A stretch of 64,000 nucleotides of DNA, taken from the NCBI RefSeq assembly GCF_032854445.1, contig NC_088295.1:82690644-82754643 (forward strand), read 5' to 3'. Of the stretch, positions 19,411 to 33,300 are shown piece by piece; position 1 is the first letter of the stretch; every line of letters starts with the position of its first letter. A program made the position numbers and the translations under genes. The notes under the pieces are model-generated. The model did not search any database and was not told the DNA's origin. It was given only the letters and a program-made list of their open reading frames with translations. This stretch comes from Liolophura sinensis. Lineage: Eukaryota; Mollusca; Polyplacophora; Chitonida; Chitonidae.

Positions 19411-21443
19411 GGACAGCACATAATGCAGGTACGGTTATATGACAGGTAGCATTGTTGGCATCGGGGCTCTTATCCTTTAGGATGAAAAGATGGCTCGTTA
19501 GGGCTAGCTCAAACCCTATCTTATATTTGCTATCCACCGACAAGCCGGAAACTTGTCAAAGCCGGCATCAGTAAACCATCTTTCAACAGTAATCCAGCCG
19601 CTTAAAGTTTTGAATTGGGTAAACCAAACTAACTTCCGGCAGGGTGATGGGCCACCTAAATTTTATCCAACCCAACTAACACATGGGGTTCGAGCCAGTT
19701 TTTTTTTAGTGAAATTGTCTGCATGGAAGCCCATATGAGCACAGCTGAGCGTGTAGGTAGGAACATCCAGCTTAACTGTGGGCTACTCTACTTCTTCTAA
19801 GTTTGGGACAATTATTAGTACTGTTGAAAGTAAAATACTACATTTTTTACCAGCTTTTTGGAAAAGTGAAGGTATGAGTGTGGTGTTCATTAGGTGGTTT
19901 AACCATGTGAGAAAAAAGAAACTCAATATTTCTGCTACAATTACATACATATTGGCAAAAATGAGCAGACCAGGTGTCCAAAAACTTAGAAGAAATAAGG
20001 CATATAACACATATATGAGGAAGGAGTCCCTAATCTAAATGGCGAATGACACCAAATTACATGTACAAGACCAGTGGAACATAATTAATAGCAACTTATG
20101 TGAACAAAGCAAATGACAGCCAGTATTATCACACTTATATGGCAAGATCATATTCCCCACTACTCTGTGGCATATATTAACAGCTGGCACTATAAGAATA
20201 GAATAAAACTGATATCATTTGTCATTCCCCTTTCTATGCAATTGTAAACCTGATCACTGCTGAATGGTGTGGATATCCTAAAGCCTGCCATTCACCTTTC
20301 TACATCGTTCCTATAATTATGTATCAGTACCTCATGGTTGTGTCAGTGTCATTCGTCATTGGTTTCAATTGTCAGTCATCATTCGGATTTAGGACTGTTA
20401 TATGAGGATTGTTTGGTGGAGTTGAAAGAGCCAACTTTGAATAATCAGCCATAGTGAGATGGTCTTGATTTACAGAGCACAGTTTACAGAAGCTCTGGAT
20501 TTTATGTGGCTTTGATGGCATTGATTTTACTTATCTTCTGAGTTTTCTGTGTAAAGCATTTTGTTTAAATCCTCAGTTTAAGGAACTTAATTTTGTTAAA
20601 CCTATATTGTAGAAACAATAAAAACTTCAGATTGTGACTGTATATTAGATATATCCCAGAAGTGTATTGACAAATGGAAAAATCTCCTGGAAAATGTTGT
20701 TGGTAACCTACATGTATGTTTTCAAATCAGCCATCAGTAATCAATGGTGCTCTAGGCATTTCCATTAAATCAGCATTTATTGCTGTGCAGACTATGACAG
20801 AAGTCTGTCTACCTCCAGTATCTTCTAGTCTATAAAACAGGCATTTGTGAAATATGAGACTAGTCAAAAACTGGACATTAACATCACATGGGAAAACTAG
20901 ATATAGCATATTTCTTGGAATGCACATGTACTTACAGAGTACTGTTGGCACAGTTAACGTTTAACTGAAGGGGCTGTCATATGTTGCCTTTTCAATAAAT
21001 ATTCACATCCATGACATGTAATTTGGGATTTTAATTTTGTAATTTTGCATATTTGATTTGATTAGTCGCATGTTAAACTCAAGTCTCATGGAATTTAGAT
21101 ATGAACTATGATGCATTCATAATGGTACTGTAATTCTTCAACGTTGCAAGGTGTTTGTTTAAGCCTATTCTGAGGACGTCATTCTGTGTAGACTGATAAA
21201 GTTATACTTTTTGTGAAGCCCTGAAATTGGACAACCCAACTATTGTGGTTTGTCTCCAAAATCAAATGAATGCTTGAAAGCAGCAGTCAGACCAGCAAGC
21301 ACTAGATTTTAGCCTAGGACCACATTCATAAATTGACTAGCTCACACGTTCAGAACAGAGTGAGTGAAGGCACAGTTTCTGTCAAGGACCTGTTGTGACC
21401 TGATGTCCTGTGGATATTCCCAGTAGGTGATTTTGTTTTTCAG
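19411..21443. other. Intergenic, no gene recognised
   Basis: AT-rich. It contains a segment at 19905-20005 that also occurs, diverged, near 39210-39300, i.e. a dispersed repeat. The open frames seen are short and hydrophobic by composition only. Confidence 0.5.
19905..20005 (+). repeat. Dispersed repeat, copy 1
   Basis: Shares TGCTACAATTACATA and GCAGACCAGGTGTCC, in the same order and spacing, with 39210-39300. Confidence 0.75.
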
Positions 21444-21593
21444 TATTAGTTTGATTGTGCTGACAAAATAATCCTGGCAATGGAAATTATAATGGCAGAT
21501 ATCCAAGAAGGAGCAGGTTCAAATCTAGATGTTGCTGATTCGGCTGTGGGTGTAAATCATGAGGTCTGGGACGTACCTGGCATGCCCAGCAAG
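21444..21593 (+). CDS. Candidate first coding exon of MLX (ATG at 21480)
   Basis: A CAG acceptor at 21441-21443 is followed by a short leader with an in-frame stop, then an ATG in good context (GCAATGG). The next 38 codons start MEIIMADIQEGAGSNLDV and end VWDVPGMPSK before AAG|GTTCAT. The exit phase is 0, which fits the entry phase of the next exon (27372). Joining gives a 249-aa MLX, close to the 244 aa of the human alpha form as I recall it. Against it: the donor is weak (an alternative, CAG|GTCCAT, also in phase, lies 12 bases further on), and no conservation can be checked here. Confidence 0.4.
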
Positions 21594-21699
21594 GTTCATG
21601 TACAGGTCCATAAATGTCATGGGTCATATCTTAAAAAGCAGTGTATGTATTTAGCTCAGGTTTAATAACACAGTAATGCAAATTGGATGTTCTGTTGTA

Positions 21700-22260
21700 C
21701 TTTTTGATGCACTATGTACTTATCAATTACTGTAAATTACAAAACTTATGACTTTGATAACCTCTAGTTTGATGAATATGTTGGAATCAAATGTTAACAA
21801 TCGTATCTTTGAAAGACTTGAGGTGCAATTGTGCATTCTAGCAAAGCACCATTCCATTGTTGATGCTCTTCGTTCATATTAATTACCGTAAATTACAAAA
21901 TTTATGACTTATCTTCTTGTATACTGGAATCATTCTGAAAGTGAATGTTTAGGATGGTTTCAGGTTTTGACATTGGTCATTCAACAACATGAAGGGAATG
22001 TTCATTTGTCGTTGTCTGTTGATTGCCATGAATTAGAAAATTAGTATCTTATGTTTTAGAATGAATGTCAAGGAGAATATCTTATATGTGATATCTCAAA
22101 AAGTACTGACTGTACTGATTTTCAACATTTTACATACATGTGTACACATGTAAAACACAATAAAACAAGTGATATTCCATTATTGATGTCCTTCATGTGT
22201 GTTAATTAACAAATATTGCAAAATTTGTATATATATTTTTGCAAACCATCTGTCAGCCCA
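21700..22260 (+). repeat. Degenerate internal duplications
   Basis: The phrase AATTACTGTAAATTACAAAA with TTATGACTT recurs near 21725 and 21882, and ATTCCATTGTTGATG recurs near 21852 and 22172. This points to old local duplication of a block of a few hundred bases. No coding content. Confidence 0.5.
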
Positions 22261-22859
22261 TCTGTCACAAGATTTTCTGGACTTTTTTTGTTTAAATTGT
22301 TCGTTGTATTGAATGGGAAATTAGCACAACTTCACCATAACAAGTTACAGCTCAGGTTCATGATTTGGACTTCTAAATCCAATTTGGACAGAATGAAATC
22401 AATATTTTTTTTTCACTGATTTGAAAACCTGATAAACATGATCATTGACTTTACCATGAAATTATAGTTTCATTGTTGATTTGTTTTGACAGTTATGACA
22501 GTTTTTGTTCTGTTGTGGGTAGTATTCTGAGGGGACATGGACATGTATTGTTTTTGCAGCACTGTCAGAGTGTTTGTTTTCTAATATAATGGTTTGAAAT
22601 TTTGCGCACCAGCAGCTAAGTATTTAACACTAAAAACTGTCGCGCAAATGTTTGATGTCTTACAAACACAGTCTGAAAAAACGTTTTATGATGGACAGAT
22701 CGGTCTGTGGACTGAGGGATAGACAGATTGTTCATTTCACACAGTCTGCAGAATTAGAGAATATATCTTTACCCCACGTGATCATTGTTGTCATATGAAA
22801 GGCGGAGTATTTTGTCTGATGCAGGATAAATGTGAATGTCATATTGGGAGTATCTGGAC

Positions 22860-23385
22860 TATCATGGTGATGTACATATGTACACGTACTTCATACAGTG
22901 TAAGGAGTGTATACATGTACTGTATGTACACACACTTCATGCAGTTTTAGGAGTGTATACATGCACATGTATGTACACGTACTTCATACAGTGTAAGGAG
23001 TGTATATATGTACATGTATATGTACACATACTTCATACAGTGTAAGGAATGTATACATGTACATTATATACCACACTTCATGCAGTCTTAGGAGTGTATG
23101 CATACACATGTATGTACACGTACTTCATACATTGTAAGGAGTGTATATATGTACACGTACTTCATACAGTGTAAGGAGTGTATACATGTATATGCACACG
23201 TACTTCATACAGTGTAAAGAGTGTATATATGTACATGTATATGTACAAGTATTTCATACAGTGTAAGGAGTTATACACGCACATGTATGTACACATACTT
23301 CATACAGTGTAAAGGGTGTATACATGTACATGTATGTACATCTACTTCATACTGTGTAAAGAGTGTATGTATGTACACGTATCTC
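22860..23385 (+). repeat. Degenerate tandem array, about 34-48-bp units
   Basis: About eleven units of the type ACTTCATACAGTGTAAGGAG plus TGTATACATGTACATGTA. Unit length varies because the internal ACATGT part expands and contracts. Confidence 0.9.
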
Positions 23386-26080
23386 AACATGTAAGTTATT
23401 TTCTTGCCAAGAGTGAAGTCTACACGGACTGCATACCTGACTGTACAGTATGTGTATCATGCTTTAATTTGTTCAGTGTGTTTTGGAGAGGGATGGTGAC
23501 TTATCTCCCTTGACAAAATTAGATCTGGTATGAGCTGGACTATTTCTGCTGGCTTTGCGCACTTTTTTAATCATATTGAATAGCTGTGTTACATGTAACT
23601 GCATTTACATTCCTTTCATTTACATCATGACTGGCTTGTATAATTGTTTTGTATGTGTGCCTTATGCTACATCTGGTTTGTTATGAGCCAAATAAAGGTA
23701 ACATAGTAATAAAGTATGGGTGTATATTTGCTTGTCTGTAACATACTGAGTATTGTAACTAATGAGCCAAACCACCAGTATTACTTTACCTCAGATAGAG
23801 TTATGGATAATAATGTCAGTGTGGTGTTGATTCATCCTGTCCTGGGCTTGTGTGACCTGTTTAAATTGAACTACATGTGGGCTATCTCTACAGCAGGCCT
23901 AACCTTGGCCTTATCACAATCAACATAGATAAAAACATATGCCATAAATTTTCAAGTTGTTGTTGTATAAAATGTGTCCAGATTTACCCCATACAGATCT
24001 GTGCATGTAGGGGCTCTGCTTCAGAAGTGAATTATCGAGAAACACCTTGCCTTTCTCTTTGCCTTTTCCAAATGCATTTTTGTGCACATTAATATCCTAT
24101 TTTAATCATTCTTTAAATTCCATTTCAAAACTGAAACATCATTTTCAACAATTTTAGGTTCACAGTTTTACATTTAATAGTACCTAATGTCTACTTGTTT
24201 CACCAGTAAATTCATAAACTTTGTTGTTTTCCATTAAGGCTGATTCATTATCTATGCACTGTACATGTATTTTATTGAAGTGTTAAAATTTTTGTTTAAA
24301 TTTGTATACATGTCTGGCACATATATTTTATGGATGACTTCTTGAATCTAACTCGTCAGGTAAGATCTGGACTTTCATGATTATCGTTTTGCAGTTTCAG
24401 TTTAAGTTTATTAAGGCAAAATTATTAAATTGTTGTTGCTTTGTGAGTAATTATTTAAAATTTTGTATTCATGCATGTATATTGATATGTATAGATTGCA
24501 TAATACACTAATAGTGCATTAATAGACTAATACACAAGTACCGGTAGTACTTGTGTTTAAAGAAGATAGTTTTATCCAGCTGGGTGTTTTTGATTTGAGT
24601 TGAAGACTGTTTTGTGAACCCAGTACTTGGTTTTTATTCAGCGACATGCACATGTACATTTGTGTGCACTCAATCATGTGTCATGTACAGGTACATGTAT
24701 GAATGCAAAATTACATGTACTTTTCAGTTGTATATGCTGGAGACATGTCACGATTGCATTCACCAGGTGTTCCATCATCAGCCGTCAATTATGACGTCAC
24801 GTTAACAGATAATGAAAGATAAAAATCTGCCACATAAAAGGAAGAGATTTGGCCAGTATTTCATTTGAGATATGTCCAATTGCGAGGTCATGCTGTCTGA
24901 TATGGTGTACATGTAAGGTCATCAAAGTCGCCAGGGTGCTTTACATTGCTTCTTTATAACCATTAATTGTGGTCATATTTGACCAAGGTCTGGCAAATTC
25001 CAGTAGCTCCACTCTAGTGTAGTAATACAGGGTGACAATCTGAACATTAATTCCACATCATGGCAAATATGCAGGTAGGAACGTTTATACTCAGCCATAA
25101 CCCCAGGTATCTGTACATAGTTAATGACCATGGAAATTAAAGTTTGCAAGATTTAATGTAGAAAGTTGCTTTTTGAATTTTGGTCCATTAATCATAAGAT
25201 TAAATGTGATGCGTACATGTCACACTTATAACAGAAGATTAAATGTACTCATTGTAATCTTCTTTGTATATCACTTGTAAGTCTAATTGTTACAAAAGGG
25301 AAAATCATTTATTTAACATGTAATTGTTCCATCGTTGTGAAATGTTTTCAGTATTACAGTATATTTTATCCATGTGCATGAATGTTTATTGAGGACTGAG
25401 ATTAGACATATGTAAGCCCTACATTTACTGAATTCCTTGAGGAAGTCTTCACTCAGGACCGACATTTGACATGTTTATTATTGGTTTATTGTGTGTTACC
25501 CAAATACATCTGACAAGTCTTCTAATTTATTGCTTATTTGTATGTAGAGTCTATAATGATGACCAAATTTCACAGTCTCCACACTGAGCTTGGCTGATCT
25601 AGATGTACATGTAGTAGTAATAGATGTTTTTTAAAGTGTCCATCCTTGTTTGGATTGACAGTGGGATGTGAGAAGTACACTAGTTTCTAGTTGATTATGT
25701 CAGTCATGTACATTCTCGCGAGTTACGCAGTTTAGGAGTGTGGTTCCTCATGCACATGAGTTCATATGTTGTACGATTGGATAGTTTAAGTGAGTATGTT
25801 GGTGTTAAAGAATATGTCATGTGGGATACCTTTCAACAAACCTACAGATATTGTGTGTTTTAAAAAACAGTAACACTCTGTCCACCAGTGCTGTCTTCGG
25901 TCAATACATGTACTTACAACTCGAGCGTGCTGCAGATCAGCTGAAAGTTTGTATAGCCGATCTTCACCAATAACTGAATGGCCAGTTTCATCAATGAGAT
26001 CAATATTGGCTAAGTTCTAAGAGACAGGTGCTTGATCTAGCAGTGGAAAGTTTGAAATTGGTGGAGGTAGTGTTATTTTA
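23386..26080. other. MLX upstream or intron sequence, nothing recognised
   Basis: AT-rich, many ACATGTAC palindromes, short open frames without domains. If the 21480 exon is real, this is intron. Confidence 0.5.
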
Positions 26081-26317
26081 GTGCTGTCTGGCACAGCATG
26101 CTGCAGTAACACGACGCCGTGTGTGTGTGATCTTCAGTGGAAAACGTCAAGCGGTTGCTGGCTGACCGGTAATCAGAAGCAGCCTTCCCCGGACATGATG
26201 GCCACTCAGCTGTCACCAGCGGACTCCTCCTCAATACCATCCTGGATAGAAGATGTCTTTGGTGGTAATTCATCTTCACAGAAATGGGTACATGAATCTA
26301 ACTTGGAAACTTTATAG
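26081..26317 (+). other. GC-richer open segment, possible exon, unassigned
   Basis: A roughly 200-bp block with raised GC and an open frame including PDMMATQLSPADSSSIPSWI. CAG at 26136-26138 could be an acceptor and GGTG|GTAATT near 26265 a donor. Exit would be phase 1, which does not join in frame to the MLX exon at 27372, and the frame has no recognisable domain. It may be an untranslated or alternative exon of MLX, or non-coding. Confidence 0.25.
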
Positions 26318-27398
26318 CTGTACTATTTTTTCATATTAATTGTGACACATGTACATGCTTTGTTAAGCAAAAATTAAGAAGCCGAAATTTATTGTAGAGG
26401 TATATGTGTATGTTAAACAGGACATGTACAAGCTAAATGTTTATTTAAGAAAGCTTTAACACAACCATTTGAGTTGAACTGACTACATGAACATATATGT
26501 ATTTTATATTTGTGTACATTTATGTTTGGTAAGTTCAACATGCCTGAGTTCTCACAAAATATTTGCACATATGCAAGATTCAGTATAATAGATGTCAGCA
26601 TCCATATATTCATGCTTGCAGTACTGATGTGAGAGAGATAGGTTCTGTAGCCACTGTACATCCACATGTGTCAGAGCTATTCACTCAAACGCTGAGAGAA
26701 TGATTTATTATGAACAGCATGTGCATGTAGTAAAGGTAGTTTTCATAGTAACACTAACAACACATTGAGTAAACTGGTATATAACTTACAACAGTAGTGC
26801 CACATATATATGCCACATGTATATGCTCTCATGCTATCAGTCTGTCAATCAAACTTTTTGTATGTGTGTAAGCATGAACATGTAACTCTTTTTGGCTGAA
26901 CAAATCAATTCATGAAAGTTAATTTGGTTTCGTAATGTCTTAGAAACCATTTCCCTTGCTAATCTAGTGACTATACATGGCATCCACACAAGCCCTATAT
27001 TAGCACATCTTTCCACCTAGAATGGATATTTTTTAGTGTTTTTTTTTTTCAAGAGGTCAACTGCCCATGAGTTCAATTTTATCCCCACAATCAAATTATT
27101 AAAATGCATTAATTTCATTTATAGTTTGGCATTTATGTGACAGTTTTGGAGGAATTTGTGTCAGAAATTGACATGTCCATGTATGCACGGTTACATGTGC
27201 AGTATCATTCTATCCTGCTAACCCAGGTCAGGGCATTACGGGACATAAATATGACTCTCGTAGGCACCCAGAAGTTTGCAACTGTATTTATGTACATGTG
27301 CGTGGTGTAGTTTAGGAAGTACTTCTGCTTAAATCAGACTGATAATTTTTTGCAAATTTTTCCTTTTGCAGGGATATTACCCATCATTCTCTGGCACA

Positions 27399-30300
27399 AT
27401 GGCTGCAGAAGGGTTTGGTGAATCCAGTTTTGACCAAACAAGTGGTGGTAAGTCATCATTATGGTGTACATGTATGTTACAGTTCTGTTTGCCTGTGATT
27501 AGGACATATTGACAAATGTACCCAGTCTGTGTGTATAGTAACAACTCAGCCTTCAAGGGTTTCATCAGTTCACCTTAGACAGGGGATGATAGATAATTAG
27601 GACCAACTCACTAATTTTCAAGAAAATTTTAAACAGTTTTAAACAGTAGCAACCTGGACAGCAAGCACATAGATGTTAAACACTTACGATTTTATAGGCT
27701 TTGCTCTAGGGATTTTCACCGTTGTCAGGTCGACAGCATTTATTAATTGGCTACCAAGATCATCACATGCAAAATCTACAGCCAGCATCACTTTGTCATA
27801 ATTGGGCATATGTGTGGTTCAAAGAGGCATTGCATGACCCAAAAGAAGCATTGGCCAAAACTTAATTGAGAAAACATGAATGGAAATCCAATGAGATTTT
27901 TTGCTATTATGTTAGGATAGCCCAACCAAGTAAATTTGTAAAAATACAAACCTCATCTTTGCAAGTGTTTCCATTTAAAATCAATATTTAACTTCTTTAT
28001 ATTGATAAATCAGATATAAGACTTTCTCAAAAGAATGATTTTAATGCAATAAACAGTACAGGTATTTGTAAGTCTATTATTTACTCTAATATGTAAGGCA
28101 ATAATTTGTGCTGTTCTTTATAAATACAGAAAATTTGATTAGAGAAATGGACAAAGGACATTGGTGAAGGCTGACAGGTATATTTGTACATGTTGTCTAA
28201 AAGGGACACTCTTTCGTTTGTAGTTAGGGAGGTGGTGTGGTGTCTGGGTATAATTTATTGGGTGAAGTTGAACTAGATCATGCCCAAGCTCTGTATAAAT
28301 CAGCGCAGAGTTTGTGTGTCTCTCACTATTATCTGACTGTGTTAAAGTCAGCTTGACAAATCTTGCACTACATATACTCTCATGTACAATTAAAATCACA
28401 TGTATAAACCTGCACATGTTTGGCCACTGGAGTGTTGTTTTGGTTTTATAGGTTGTGCTCACCATTTACTGCTCTGCATTAAAATTCACATTAATCTGAT
28501 TATGAGAGTTGGACCTATACAGTGTAGACATTTTTAGCATATATGTGCAGAACACCGTTATTTTTATTCCAAAAGCTGAACATGTAATTTGTTTTCATGA
28601 GTATCAATTACTGCTTTCTATTTGTTGTGAATTGTGTCACTTATTTATGGGTTTTGTGTTTTATCCCAAGGTGGTTTTGATAGAACGCGCTTATGCTTGC
28701 ATCATATGCGTATTAGTGATGAATAAGCTACTCCTTATGGTACATGTACTGTACATGCTTGAATAATTTTATTTCCTGAATTCATGATTGTAATGCACAA
28801 TCCAATTTGTCAAAAGTATGTGTTTATTCTTCAATAAACCAAAGAAAAAAAAAATCAAGCCACACCCGCTTTTTCTCAGAACAGAACTGAAAGAGATAGT
28901 GAAGGCACATCATGTAAAGGAGTAGAAAATTTAAGTATCAATCAAATACCATTGAAAAGAGTATGCATTTCCTTGAGGTGCATGTCATAAAAAAATTCTA
29001 ATATGTACCTTAAGTTGATAAATTATAAATAAAGTCAGCGCCAAAATCCACTGTGGGCGACTCCATTTTGCCTAAAAACTAGTCCTGAAGTCTTTTATGT
29101 TAGGAGGAGAATTGCCGTCGGAAAGCGTCAAAGTGCAGTTCGTACATTTCCGGTAGATCTTCTTCCCAGAAGGTAGCGAACAGTGCAGTTGGTTTTCCGC
29201 TTGACGATCGGGAAACCGGAATGTTGGACGTAGGTTCCGAGTTTACATGAACAAGCCGGCAGTTTTCACAACTCTCAATGGCTGGGAGGCAACATGCCCC
29301 CGCCTTAAATTACAGGGTGTTAAAGATGGACAGCTTTGATGTTTTCAGGCTTTACGTATATGGCGAGAAAAAATCGCAAAATTAGCAGGCCCCACCAGAT
29401 AGAAAAAAATGTGCTCTTTTCAGCCTATAGTGTCATGTTTTTAAGTTTTCTTCTCCTTTAAAATGACAAACAGAACACTTTTTATCTTCTTTCAGCTGTA
29501 TTATATTCACATTCATAAACTGGAGGATCAGTACAAATTCTGTGGTAGAAATTCAGACTGATAAAACAGTTCATAGTGCATACCGCAGTATGAGCTTGAT
29601 CTCACGGTGACACAGACACTGACAGTCCTGCTTCGGATTCAGTGGGTGCATGTGATATGTCCATAGACAAGTGCGAATGGTCACCGAAACTAGCCAGTTT
29701 AATCGAACTTTCTTTACAATCTTTAAATTACACACTCTTGTTCTTGGGATAACCAGTATGTTTGAGACACTGACATACATGTAACATTCATATGTGACAA
29801 CTGCATGCGTCTCGCAACCCATATGATAAAATCATCTGTGTATGCACGCCTGCATGTCCTCTGTGTGCAACAACAACAGCAATAGTCTGTTATTCACAGA
29901 ACAAACATCTAGAAAATGCATCTCACGGCATAAATTCACTCATTCAGAATCTTCTGTGCTCAGAGGTTTCTCAGATTTCACACTCTATGTGTAAAGTTGT
30001 TCACGATTCTTTTTGAAATGACCCACAGATGTAACAACTGTAGGACTTTGATCAACAATTTCATTGCCCCAAAGAATCTCATTCATAAAATGGTGTGTCC
30101 TGGAGACTTGCGGCGTTCCCGTCTTCAAAACAATCAACTAACATTTCTCACAGTTCAGAATGAAATTGAACCTTAGATAGCATTCTTTTATTCCTTAAGT
30201 TAAATTATAAGGATTGACTGTAATATTTTTTAGATTTATTGAGGTATAAACGAAAAGATCCACTGTGCAAACTTTTGCGTGAACTGCTACACGGATTCAT

Positions 30301-33300
30301 ACAGTTTGCAGTCTGTTCAATGTACATGTGCAGTGTAAATGACCGTCAACTTTATTAAAAAGACACCAAATAATTAACAAAACATTCTGTAGCTATTCTG
30401 GACAAAGGTGGGAAACAGACCCTAACGGCCACACTGACTTTATCTAACATATAGTTCGTAAATAAACTCAATAAATTTGTTTTTAAGTTTTTATGGAATT
30501 CTTACGAGACAACGGGATATGCGCTATGGTTTTTCAGTCAGAATGGCATAAAAAAAAAGAAAGGAAGGAAGGACTGTATGACATCACAGTGGAAAGAGGT
30601 GCATAATCAGGTCAGATGTTGTCATAAGTGGATATATAAATGTACATGTGCATAAACTATCATGAAGAAAATGAGTGCTTTCATGACTTTCGTTATCACT
30701 TTGTAACAATGGATGTGAGAGTTATAAAATATGCATTTATGAAGCATACTCATCTAGACAAACTTTCTGAAGCATGTGAAGTACTTGAGAAAAGCTAGCT
30801 GTTTGGAGTAATGATGCTGGAAATGAACTGAAATGACACTTGTAATTTTAGCTACATGTACATAACTACCAGTCATGCAAGTTAAATGACTAGAAATTAA
30901 CTCACCGATGTACATGTACATGCACAATGAGGTTATGGATTACATCTGAAAAAGAACATGCAAGACAATATAATATGCGTAATATAAGGTGTAAGTATCA
31001 TACAAGGCATGTTACAGTTCAGCTGGATCCTAACCATTAACCCTACACCCATTATGGCTGAAAGATACGCTGACGGTCATGCATGTACCCTGATGCGATC
31101 CTCTGACCATTTTACACGGCCCATGATCATTAAAGGTTTTAGCTCTAAATATGGACCAATTTCCTGTAAACCGACATGTCTGTTGTGAACACTGTGATGG
31201 CCCGCAGCATATTTACTTGCACACAAATTTCACTCAAAATTCAAGTTATAATAGCTTACTGTCTGGGACCCCAACTATTTTGGTCTGCCACCCATACACA
31301 CTGTTCTCTTGAGGACAGGGATTCAAGTTTGTACCGAGCATTTTGTGTATACAATATTTTGTTTTAATATAAATTACTTCTGTAATAATTAAATAACTGA
31401 CTTACTTAGAGGTAGTTATGGCAGAGCTATGTGCCGATAATATAAGTATATGCAACACATCGTTTTCTCTGAAATCCGACGTACGCTAGGTCTACAATTT
31501 ATGTAACTCAAACTGCTGACATGTATAAAGGTCAGCATGGTCATATTTTTCCTTTTAATCTTGAGTCCCTAAACTGTATCCCCAATTGCACAATGTCGGT
31601 CCTATTGTTTATTAATTTTTGTAAGCGCAAAAATGTGTTTATGATAAGACAAGTTTATCTACATGTGAAGGCATGCGATGCCAGCACCAGACCTATATAT
31701 ACATATATATCCTAAATCTTGCATGAAATCAAGGTACAAAATCTATTACAATGTACGAATATTCCTCTATTCATCCATGTATAGATTATGAAAATACACA
31801 AAAGAAAGTAAAAATCAAAACGGAGATTTTTGGTACCGGTAAAATGAAAACTATCAGTGCAGTATACTTTAGAATAGCCAAAATAATTACCTTTCAAGAA
31901 AAATCAGCCTGGTCTGTGCACATGTGATGTGCCCAAATTTGATGGTTTACCAGTAAAAGCTCTTAGAAAGCCTAACTTTGTAATGAATTTCTCTATGTCA
32001 CAATCTCACCATTAAAGTTTCGGATAAGAACCTTTGATGTTTTTTCTAGATATGGCCCTGAATGGTATAACAACAATAAATGTACCCACAAAATACGCTC
32101 TAATTACATATACAGTCATGGAAAAAATTATTAGACCACCCTTGCTTTCTCCCATTTCTTGTTCATTTTAAAACCTTGCACAACTGAAGGAACATTTGTT
32201 TGGGCAAAGAAAGTGATGAAAACAGAAATAGTTCATAAGGGTTTTATTTAAGAGGTGATAGCTATCAGTTCTCTATGACTTTCTTGACAATGACCAAAAT
32301 CACTTAAGTTCATACATCTGTAGATGTGGCAACTGTATTCTCAAAAACATTTTGGCATTTCATTTTTTCTCCTGTCTCCTAGTCACGTAGTCACATGACT
32401 CTCAGTCTCACACGGGAGTTAGTACTTGATTGCATGCCCATTGTTTTTGATGACTGCAGCCATGCGCCTTGGCATGCTCTCCACCAGTTTGTTACATTGC
32501 CCTGCGGTCACAGCAGCCCATTCCTGTTGCAAAAATTCGAACAAATTTGCTTTGTTTTTGGGCTTGTGGTTCTCCATTTTGAACTTGATAATATTCCACA
32601 GGTTTTCAATTGGATTCAGATCAGGTGACTGAGCAGGCCAATTCATGGTTCGAATGTTCTGGTTCTCTATCCAGGTTTTAACTGACCTTGCCGTGTGGCA
32701 AGGGGCATTGTCTTGTTGGAAAATCCAGTCATTCGAGCCAGGAAAGAGTTTAGCAGCTGATGGACGAAGACTGTTTTCAAGAGTAGCTCTGTATGTGACT
32801 TGGTTCATTCTCCCTTCACACAACTGCATCTGTCCTGTTCCACCCATACTGAAACAACCCCAGATCATCACTGATCCACCCCCATGCTTTACAGTAGGAG
32901 CAAGGCAGTCTGGTTTGTAGGCTTCCCCATGCTTCCTCCTAACCAGTGAGTTGGCTGGAGTAGGCATCAACTCAAAATTGGATTCATCACTGAAGAGAAC
33001 TTTAGCCCAATCATCAACAGTCCAATTCTTGTGATCCCTCGCAAAACGCAAGCGGGCCTTCCGCTGCCTCTCGTTGATGAAGGGCTTCTTCCGTGCCCTG
33101 AGCGACTTTAGACCAGCTTCAAGAAGTCGGTTTCGAACTGTTCTTGCTGAACAAGTCACATTTGTTGACAATTCCCACTCATTTCTAAGGTCTCTGGAGG
33201 TCTGACGACGATTCTTGATACAGGACCGGATGAGTGCTCGGTCATCTCATGGGGTAGAAAGACGTTTCCTGCCTCGACCAGCTAGCAGTTTTGTAGTACC

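Noticed and set aside
19277-19543. Minus-strand 88-codon open frame
   Set aside because: Overlaps the plus-oriented arm of the inverted duplication; the similarity between arms supports the other strand.
32395-32920. Plus-strand open frames over the Tc1 element
   Set aside because: Antisense shadows of the transposase frame.
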